From: Charina bottae
Taxonomy: Eukaryota > Chordata > Lepidosauria > Squamata > Charinaidae
NCBI GenBank assembly: GCA_023362775.1
Contig: JALMGJ010000008.1
Span: forward strand, 17,086,001-17,150,000
Reading direction: 5' to 3'
DNA length: 64,000 bases
The position numbers were made by a program, and so were the translations under genes. Below, piece after piece: positions 1 to 9,139 of the stretch. The notes under the pieces were generated by a model. It searched no databases and had not been told where the DNA came from. It saw nothing but the letters and a program-made list of their open reading frames with translations. Each line of letters starts with the position of its first letter. Within the stretch, counting starts at the first letter, position 1.

Positions 1-329
1 ATCAAGTTATTATGTCTAATGCTCTGAATGTTTCTTAAAATCTTTTGCATAAGTCTCAGAACACTGCTGTGTTTATGAATTTCTTTACAAAATGAAGTAA
101 TCACTTTTCTGTTTCATCTGTCAGTAGTTTTGTCGCAGAATCACTGAAGGCTGTATTTTCACTTAAGAAAACATTCATGCTAAGATGAAATGTGGTTTGC
201 TTGCCTTCTATATGAACACAGCCTGTTACAGATAAGCTATGATTTATATAGGATATAAACAGGCAGGTTATGGACAGAATTCTCTGCTATATCAGCTCTG
301 CCATCCCTAGCTTATTTCTCTGCCCTTTC
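1..329. other. Intergenic, nothing recognised
   Basis: AT-rich non-coding DNA with no ORF, repeat head or splice pattern that I can name. Confidence 0.4.
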
Positions 330-1480
330 TGGTTGGTGAAAGTCTCCACGAAGATACCAGGAAGCGGGTTTTGATTGGTAATGAATGCTTCTTTAGAGAA
401 GAGGTGCATCCAGCTACTTTGAAAGGGTGGCTGCTACATTCCTTCCTCAAAAGCTATCACTTGACCTGGCAATTTTTAACAACTAGCTGGTTTCAAATCT
501 CCCTTTCTTGAAAAACTTGTTGAGAGTGTGGTAGGGTTGTAGTTGCAAAGAGTTCTAGAGGAAATGGAAACTTTGTTACAGTTCAGGCCCGAGTATGGAA
601 CTGAATCCACATTGGTCACTCTTGTGGATGTCCTGTAGTGATAGGGTAAGTGGACCTTCCTGGTTCTGCCTGCTCTTATAGTGAACTTCAATACCATTGA
701 TCATGGCATCCTTATGGACTGTCTGCAAACATGGGGGGGGGAGGCTATGCTGCATGGTCCTCCTCAAGTAGACAGTTGATGGCAGTGCAGGTGAGAAGCT
801 GGGTCCTCCTCTGTGTGGGGTGCCATAGGGATTGATACTTTCTGTCCTTTTTTTTAACATCTACATAAAGCTGCTGGGGGAGATCATCCACCAGCATGGA
901 GTCATAATTGCACTATTAGTATATAGATCAAAGCATTCCAAACTTTTCATGTTGGTGACACACTTTTTAGACATGCATCATTTTGCGACACACTCTTACA
1001 GCAGGGAAAAAGGCAGGCACTAGGACCTGCGTGGAATCCTGGCAGGGTTCGGAGGCAGCAGCAGCCGCGACACACCCAGACACTGCAGCTGACACACTAA
1101 CGTGTCCTGACACACAGTTTGGAAAGCTCTGATATAGATGATACTCAGCTGTGTATTTTAACAGCTGGCTGAACAGGAGATATTGTGGAGATTCTCTCCT
1201 GGTGCCTGGAAGATAGGAGGGTCTGGATGATAATGATCTATTTGAGTCAATCCCAGCAAGATAGAGTGACTTTGTCTGTAGAAGGCTTCCAATTCGAAAT
1301 ATTCCATTTTGGCTAATGATGGGGCTGCACTTCCCCAAGCAGAGCTGGTTGGTAATCTGGGTTTAGCTTGAAGATCAGGTGGCAGTTGTGGCTAGGCCTT
1401 TTGCATAGATCCACCTTGTCACTTTTCTGCTAAAGCTGTTATGGGTGCCATATAGTTTGCAGAATGGCTAGTTAACATTT
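330..1480 (+). mobile_element. L2-type LINE reverse-transcriptase relic
   Basis: Broken translation in the plus direction gives pieces typical of squamate L2 reverse transcriptase: VSNLPFLEKLVE near 500, EYGTESTLVTLVD near 590, NTIDHGILMDCL near 690 and NIYIKLLGEIIHQHG near 860. After the hAT insertion at 929-1131 it continues with IDDTQL near 1138, the degenerate form of the YADDTQLY catalytic box. Stops and frameshifts throughout show a dead copy. Outer limits are approximate. Confidence 0.7.
929..1131 (+). mobile_element. hAT MITE, family A, with 8-bp TSD
   Basis: Terminal inverted repeats resemble CAGAGCTTTCCAAAC and its complement; the left end here is mutated to CAAAGCATTCCAAAC. It is flanked by the perfect 8-bp duplication ATATAGAT at 921-928 and 1132-1139, as expected for hAT. 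The interior has the GACACAC motifs and the segment CAAGGCAGGCACTAGGACC-like shared with the elements at 46790 and 57749. It interrupts an older L2 relic. There is no transposase ORF. Confidence 0.88.
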
Positions 1481-2477
1481 TAATTGTAGAAAAAATGCTC
1501 TAGAAACTTCAGCCTGCTTATTTAATGGCAACTGTGTATATAATTCAATAGCCTGATATTTAATACCTGCCATCTTACCATCAAAATTAAAAAATAGAAG
1601 ACGGAGGTTACTCTGGAGATAGAAAGACTGGCATTTTCACAAACTCAAAAGTAGCATTGCAACAGCTCAAATTTCCTATCTGTAACACTCTGAGGAGCTT
1701 GATGGGTCGCTAAGAATATTCGTATTAAAGATGACAAAATGACTTGAATCAGTAAATGCTTCAGCATGTAATAGGAAAGAAATTAAATATATCCTTCACA
1801 AGCTTATGAAAGAATACTGATTCCGAAAGTTCTTTGGTGAGTACAGATAAAATGTTTTGCATTTAATACAGTTTGAAACTAGAATTAAATATTTTATGTA
1901 ATTGGAAAATTATTCTATTGGAAACTTTATGGCTTTATGAATCCCGTCTCTGCCTCCTGCTTTGGTGTGGTGGATCGGTGCCACCTTTTCTCTTCCAGGG
2001 GAACCCCTCACTTAGTATCTTCTCCCCAACCACAGTGTATGAGAGAGAGAAAGCTCTCACAACCTTCATTGCTTTTCCAGCAAATTAAAATGAAAAGAAA
2101 AAATAAATAAACATATTTTCTAGCACCACCTTCTGGCCCTTTAGCATTAGTTGTGTAGCTAGCAAAATCACCCTTTCTTCCCTTTTGTTTTGGGAGATAG
2201 ACCAATCTCACAAGAGATAAATAGACCCAAACTTTATTTTAAAAAAGAGTGTAAACATTATTTTTTAATTCTAAGTACTATCATGCAAAAACATTCAGTG
2301 ATGGAAGAGATAAAAATGTAATTGTTCAAATTGAGGATATAGCATCTTAATCTACCATGGAAAAATATATGCTTCTGGATGGACAAGTGTTGCTGGGCTG
2401 CCCCTATTTAGAGGAAACGTTACTGTACAGAAATTCCAAGTGACATTAAAAGCACACAATTACTGAGCTGAAACAGA
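1481..2477. other. Intergenic, nothing recognised
   Basis: AT-rich sequence with only short chance ORFs. No repeat family recognised. Confidence 0.35.
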
Positions 2478-2578
2478 GAAAATCAATCCCAGGCACAAAT
2501 ACAAAGCAAAAGAAATTAAGACTTTACATTAAAGTCTTAATTTCTTTTGCTTTGTATTTGTACCTGGGATTAATTTTC
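2478..2578. repeat. Near-perfect hairpin, 49-bp arms
   Basis: Left arm 2478-2526 and right arm 2530-2578 are reverse complements apart from about three mismatches, around a 3-nt loop (CAT). A foldback MITE or a recent inverted duplication is likely. No TIR or TSD family assigned. Confidence 0.8.
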
Positions 2579-3175
2579 TGCGTAGACTTACTCATTCTTT
2601 AGAATCAGAGATTCCTGAAGCAACAGCCTCCTGTTTGCTTTCCTGAATTTTTCCCCAGCTTCTTCTACGGTGGTTCCTTTAATCTGAGGGTAAAGTAAAA
2701 TTCCTTTTCCCAACTTTAGCAATTCCTTGAATTTTAAAACTACAGGGTGCAGCTGGGGGACCTGCCTGCTGTACACAAACCAGAGCAGGCATGTACATGT
2801 TTGAAATGAGTAGATATGGACTAAAATACAGGCCTAGCTGTCTGACAGTGAATGAGGTGGATGGAAGCTGAAATTCAACAATACTTGGAGGCCCACAGGT
2901 TCCATACTGTTGTTTTATAGCTTACAATTCCTTGGACCAAGCTAGCCAACTCTGAAGATATAGGCTGAAAAGGGTATGAGTCAAGAAAACCAATGGCAGT
3001 TGCAGTACTCCAACCTTCTTACTTTATGTTGATAATTCACACTGTACTAAGTCATAACCTACTTAACTAAGGCTCACTGAATAAATCACAACTGCTTGGA
3101 TTTGTATAACACAGAGCCGAAACATGGTAACATTAAGTCAAAATGAAATAAATCCCACTGAGGTTTAAATGTAAT

Positions 3176-3870
3176 GTGTTACTTGAGGGACCACCTGTCT
3201 CCAGTTGTTTCTGCCCATCTAATGAGATTGGGCAGACTGGGCCCACTTCAGGTCCCATCAATCAAGCAGTGTCTCTTGTGAGACCCAGGAAGCGTGCCTT
3301 CTTGGTCATGGCACCTGCCCTCTGGAACCATATCTCCTCAAGATCCGGATGGCTCACACCCTGATGATGTTCAGGAAGAACATATTAAAGATCTGTCTGT
3401 TTTTGTCAAGGGTTCGAGGACAAGTTGGGTTTCCAACTCTAGTTTCTTTATTATTCTTACCCTATGAACAAAATCTTGCCAGACTAAAGCTACCTAACTA
3501 ACCTAAGGGTAATAACTCCAAAGGGCTCTAGGGAGGGGTTGCCTTGAACTTCTTAACCTTCCCAGCAACAGTCCGGGCTTCGAAGTCTCTTATCAGTCTG
3601 GAATGCTCTCTCCCCCTGGGAAACAGTATCCCTGCTGGAATGCACCACATCACCCCCTCCTTCAGGAACACATTCCAACAGAGTTTTCCCTGGCTTTGGG
3701 GCAGGGTGAAGGTTAAGCCCCTGCTGGATGGCTTTGTTTTGGTTTATATGTTTGCCTTCAGGCTGCTCATGATCTCTTTTGTGTCTTTTGTCTTTACTTT
3801 ATAATTGTAAGATGCCCAGAGTTGTTGGGAGTTGGGTAGCCTACAAATTGTACAAATAAAAAAATAAACC
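3176..3870 (+). mobile_element. L2-type LINE 3' part, degraded
   Basis: The segment at 3270-3345 translates to a form of the common L2 C-terminal stretch RPRKRAFLVMAPALWN. The block ends near 3870 with the usual L2 3' motif (GCCCAGAGT..TTGGG.. followed by AATAAAAAAATAAA). The middle (3390-3700) is not clearly L2 and may hold another old insertion. Confidence 0.6.
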
Positions 3871-4002
3871 CAACCACTATCATATAAAAGTCAAAGGAAG
3901 GCTACAATCCTATGTAGAGTTATTTGGAAGTAAGTCTACTAAATTCAATCAGCATCTATTTCCAGACTCTAAATAAAAATTCTTATGACTAGATTGTGTT
4001 AT

Positions 4003-4241
4003 TTATTTATTTTTTATCCCACCTTTATTATTTTTACAAATAATTCAAGGCGGCAAACATACCTAAGACTCCTTCCTCCTCCTATTTTCCTCACAACAAC
4101 CCTGTGAGGTGAGTTGGGCTGAGAGAGAGTGACTGGCCCAAGGTCACCCAGCCAGCTTTCATGTCTAAGGCGGGACTAGAACTCTCGGTCTCCTGGTTTC
4201 TAGCCCGTTGCCTTAACCACTAGACCAAACTGGCTTTCCAG
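4003..4241 (-). mobile_element. tRNA-derived SINE, minus orientation
   Basis: Read on the minus strand it begins GCCAGTTTGGTCTAGTGGTT (tRNA-like A-box region), has the GTTCTAGTCCCGCC B-box-like stretch and the GGGTGACCTTGGGCCAGTCA body. It ends in CCGCCTTGAATTATTT and A/T-rich tail repeats. A close relative lies at 24188-24423. Confidence 0.8.
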
Positions 4242-4628
4242 TTATGATATTATTTAAACAATAAAATGAAAAGATGAAAGGAAACAAAACTTTTACATGA
4301 TTGCAGGTATTGGTAATAGTTATTTTATTACAAAAATATACAGATATACAGTTCATATTGCATACACATAACTATGATAACTTTTCCCCTTAAGTCAAGA
4401 CTCTTCCATTTAATCCACTATAGGCTTCCTAGTACTCTAGTAAGAAAACAAACTGTCCAATAATCTACCTTAATCTACATTAGAAATGGAGGTTAATGCC
4501 TCTGCCCCCCTTTTCTGTAGTATGTAAAATGATTCTCCCCCCATTCTATTGTGGCTTAGTTTTTCATCTTTTTAAAAGCTTAAAAGAAGTAAAGCAGCTG
4601 TGTTAAGCCTCTAATAGGCTAAAGTTAT

Positions 4629-4637
4629 ATGTATATG

Positions 4638-4700
<63 letters not shown>

Positions 4701-4729
4701 ATGTATGTATGTATGTATGTATGTATGTC
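4629..4729. repeat. Compound microsatellite (TA/TG)n-(GTAT)n
   Basis: A TATATG lead-in, about 19 TG units and about 12 GTAT/TATG units in a row. The Tyr/Val/Cys-rich ORFs across it are artefacts. Confidence 0.97.
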
Positions 4730-4730
4730 C

Positions 4731-4918
4731 CGTAGCTCCATGATCTATCTGCGGGTCTTAATCCATCTTGGATTTTATTGTATTTATTTTTTGTTGTGTT
4801 TTTTAGATATTTTTGTATAGTTTTTAAATTGTATTTGTTGTAACCCGCCCAGAGTCCCTTGCATGGGAGATGGGCGGGGAATAAATCCGAAAAATAAATA
4901 AATAAATAAATAAATACA
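4731..4918 (+). mobile_element. L2-type LINE 3' end with AAAT tail
   Basis: Has the L2 3' signature GCCCAGAGTCCC..GGGAGATGGGCGG followed by (AAAT)n. Same terminal sequence as at 12630-12735, 19353, 46570 and 13182. Confidence 0.75.
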
Positions 4919-5526
4919 CACACATAAAAACACACACATATACACATTTTCAATATAGTAAAAGTAAAAAGTATACAAAAAGAGATAGATAGTAAGAAAA
5001 AGAGAAAAAGGGAGGAAATGAAAAAAAGAAAACATACAATTATGCCTTCTGCCTTTCTTTCTATCAAATAATTATCATTTTAATATTTTCCCTATCCTCT
5101 TCATCCCTTTTTAATCCCTAAATCCTGAAATCATCAATTCTATCTTTTCTTCTTTCAACAAAAAGTTCATACTGTATAAGGTTTCCAGTCTTTCAAAAAA
5201 AATATTTTTTTGTCATTTTTTCTCTGACCAAACTGGTCAGCTTCGCCATTCCTGCAATTTTATAATCCAGTCTTCCACTGTAGGTATTTCATTGCTTTTC
5301 CAAGTTTTTGCACACAATAATCTTGCCAGTTACAATATACAATATTAATTTCCCATATTTTTTTTCTAATTCCTTGTCCATAAAACCCAGTAGAAATAAT
5401 TCTGATTTCATAAATGTGCCTATTTTTCTGAAGAAATCCCATTGTAGCCCTAAAAAAAAAAAAAAGGAAGATCCCTGGCCACAAAAAGTTTGCTCACCCC
5501 AATCTTTTATGATATTCTTGTATTTT
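4919..5526. other. C4orf33 3' flank / 3' UTR region, LINE-like
   Basis: T-rich on the plus strand, with several A/T homopolymer runs. It lies immediately downstream of the C4orf33 stop codon on the minus strand, so part of it must be that gene's 3' UTR. The text resembles degraded L1-type 3' sequence, but I cannot assign it firmly. No strong minus-strand AATAAA is seen close to the stop. Confidence 0.3.
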
Positions 5527-5626
5527 TCATCTAATACACGATGCCCACAAGTCTGATTCCATCTGTTTCCAATCTTCTCCCATTAATTGTTTCAAGCTGA
5601 AATTTTTAAAATATTCTAGACGATGG
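5527..5626 (-). CDS. C4orf33: C4orf33 coding exon 5 (last)
   Basis: Codes residues 165-197, [20 protein letters not shown] to the stop. Acceptor CTCTTGCAG lies just before 5626. The first base completes the TT left by exon 4. The C-terminus ASCIR differs from human, as is common for this end. Confidence 0.9.
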
Positions 5627-8600
5627 CTGCAAGAGAAAGCAAGCAAAAAGTTGATAGCTTTGAAACATTTATATTCATCCTTTCTCACTCCTACTGAATT
5701 GGTACAAAGAATGATAACAATAATTAAAATTCTGTACTGTATTAGAAAGCTAGGATAGCTCATTCACTCAAGGAACCAAGTTCACATCTTTGTCAGTTAT
5801 TTCTATATGCATATTATAGAACATTTTATACCCTCTGACTTTTACTCGGAAAATTACAGCATTCCCTGGAAATATGGAAGACTTTCAGATGATATTGTTA
5901 AACCACTATATCAAATTGAGACTAGCCAGTTAATACATGTGCGCAGGATGGGATAGACAAGCAGTTCATTCTGAAGATTGTGTCTATGCAAAATAATGTC
6001 CCATTCAGCAAATACCTGAAGGCTTATTCTGTCAAATCAAGCCCTAGAAGTTTCCAAGCTGTCAAAAAATATCTAGCCTATTGTTTTTTAAACCTACAAA
6101 TTAATTTATTTGCATGCAAAATTGAAGCTGTCCATACGATGCAAATTAGGAGTTGTGCAGAAAGATTTGGAGATGGAGTAAAAATTATAAATCGCAAAGA
6201 CACCATCACCAACAGGTATTCAGATGATACTAGGGTGCATGGAATACAGCAAATTATTCCAGGCCCCAGAAAGCATGCAAAATAATGGAAGGGATGAAAG
6301 TTTTATATTTTTTCCATTTTTCTGACATGCTTAAATTTTTGATGCAAAATGAGCCACAATGATATAAAAGACATTAATTCAAGAAACGTGTGAACATTTT
6401 TTGTTGCACTAAATTAAGCTTCGAAGATTTTTGAAATATATTTGAAATATGCTGGACAATATTAATATTGTGAATTATATGAAACAGGAGAATCAACTTT
6501 AAATACGATTTTGCTTACAAACCCATTCGGTTTAATCAACTGATGTTTATTATTATGTTCAATAATTAATGCACTACTGGCAGATTCCAGACAATAGAAA
6601 CGATTCCAAAGTAACTCTATATTATCTTGGCACCTTTGTCTTCAAACCTGTAGTGGTTTGGGTGTTAGACTTGGGCAGAGAAACTGAGGTTCAAGCCTTC
6701 TCTCTCAGAAGTCACTGGATGACTTTGGAACATATCTGCTCTTTTAACCCAACCTACCTCACAGGGTTGTTGTTGTGGAGAAAATAGGAGAAGGGAGTAC
6801 TATATATGCCACCTTGAGATCCTTGACGAAAAGTGGAATATAAATCTAATAGATAAATGTATAAAACTTTACTCTTAGGGTAGAGGACAATAAAATATTC
6901 CCTTCCCCATACCAGCCTTTTAATAATCATAATAGAAAAATGGCACCACAGATATACTTACAAATCAGGTTTCTGGTGTTTGTGAACTTCATTTTGAGGA
7001 ATAGGATAGAGAGCTTCATATGTTCTGTTCATATCTGATCCATGAATTGCAAAAGCATTAAATCTGTCAATGTTGGGAGGAAAATAATTCCAAGGCAGGT
7101 GAGCTTGGCCCCTCCATTTGGCATTTGTTTTTGACACTTCAAATATTAAAGGAAGCTCTTGCTGTGTTAAAGTAAAAAAAATAAAAACACACAGATTTAC
7201 CCTCTTCTCAGAGGCAATCACATATTTTGGGGGGAAATAACTCAAATGGTTCACTTACTCTGCATATATTCCGTCTGCCATAAAGGAACAATACAAGATG
7301 TTGTCCATGCCTATGAAAATATAGTATAAAGATAACTAAAAAATATTTGCTACATATTTCCAGCCAGAGTTTACTTATTAATTCTTACATAAAGACAGTG
7401 CTACCTATCAACATGCAAAATGGTTCTACACAGCCATCAGCTAAATAAATGAATGTGAAAAATTTAAAGATACAGGACTACATTACTACATTTTCCTTCA
7501 ATGTATGGCCACACTCTGTGTCTGTCTGTCTGTCTGTCTGTGTGTGTGTGTGTGTGTGTGTAGATAGAGATACATACATACACAGGCACAGTTGGGTATT
7601 TTTAGATTTGCTAATATTACCCATTTCTGAACTCATTTGGTTCAGAAGCTAAGCAGAGTTAGGCCTCATTAGTACTTGGATAGAAGACTACCAGGGAACT
7701 CCAGGATTGATGACCTAGGAAATTATTTTAAAGATCCCAGAAGAAAACGGTGGGAAAACACTTCCATATATCGCCAAGAAAAACAATTTTGTCCATATAA
7801 TCACCCATAATTAAGCTCAACTTGAGGGCATCTTTATCCTTTAAATAACATAGCCTAGCTTATCTTCTTCATGCCTAGGTGTGGTAGTAAAAATGTAGTA
7901 TACCAAGTCTTGGACCCTTCTTACTTTGTTCTATTTGTGTATGCAATAAAATAAAATCACTTTTTGATCATTTTGCTACTACTTTAAGCACGCTGTATGG
8001 TGCACAATTGTCTGGTAGGGTGAGGGAGATTTATTTTATTGTTGTTTCTTCATTGCCCTAAAAACATTGCTCGTCTTCTATTCACAGTGCAAAAAATAGC
8101 AGTTACTTTATAAAATATGGATAGAGAATAGGGATTGTCTTTCATATGTTACTGAACTATATCTCAAATCACCCTTGATCACTGGCAAGACAGGCTGCGG
8201 GTTCATTTATTTTCATGCTCTCCATCTGCCATAAAGCAACACCACAAAGTATTTCCCATGACTGTTCAAAAACTACAGAACAATTCCAAACAGACAGATA
8301 GTACCAAGAGTGATACCTGTAAAACCTAGACAGGGATCCCTAGTGCTAGATCCTGTCTAGCTGCATAAAGCTACAGTAATGCCCAAATGTTAAAGCAGAA
8401 TTTCAAGAATGTAAGCCAGTTTGGTATAAGGTTAAGGCACCAGGCTAGAAACCGGGAGAACCAAGCCAGCTGGGTGACCTTGGGCAAGTCACTCTCTCTC
8501 AGCACTAAGAGGAGGCAATGGCAAACCACTTCCAAAATCCTGCCAAGAAAACTGCAGGGACTTGTCCAGGCAGTCTTCAGAAGTCAAGACTGACTTGAAG

Positions 8601-9088
8601 GCGCACACACATACATACAAAAAAAGCAACATGACTGTAATGAAAAACTGCCGAAATAATTAGGACATTCTAAAAATGATTCGAAATATTTACTTACGGA
8701 CAGAGCTCTACTTCTAGGTACTGCTGAGTTTGGTCATTCAAGAAGAAGGCTTCTACAACTAAAACAACAGAAAAAATAGTTTATTTTACACTCTATATTT
8801 TATACAAACACAAAGAGGATTGATTACAACATCCATAGGGGCGGTTTATTTTACCTACCCTAATGATGCAAAGGCAAGAGCCAGTCTGGTGTAGTGGTTA
8901 AGGCACTAGGTTAGAAACTTGGAGAGCCTGATTTCTAATCTTGCCTTAGGCATGAAGCCAATTGGGCCAGTCCCCCTCTCTCAGCCCTAGGGAAGAACGC
9001 AATAGCAAACCACTTCCAAAATCTTGCCAAGAAAACTGCAGGAACTAGTCCAGGCAGTCGCCAAGACTCAACACTGACTCGAAGGTGT

Positions 9089-9139
<51 letters not shown>

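Noticed and set aside
4603..5067. 154-codon ORF with Tyr/His/Thr repeats
   Set aside because: Microsatellite translation (TG/TATG) plus an L2 3' end.
7643..7705. Functional 5S rRNA gene
   Set aside because: The first ~40 nt and the 3' part of 5S are missing or mutated and a SINE tail follows.
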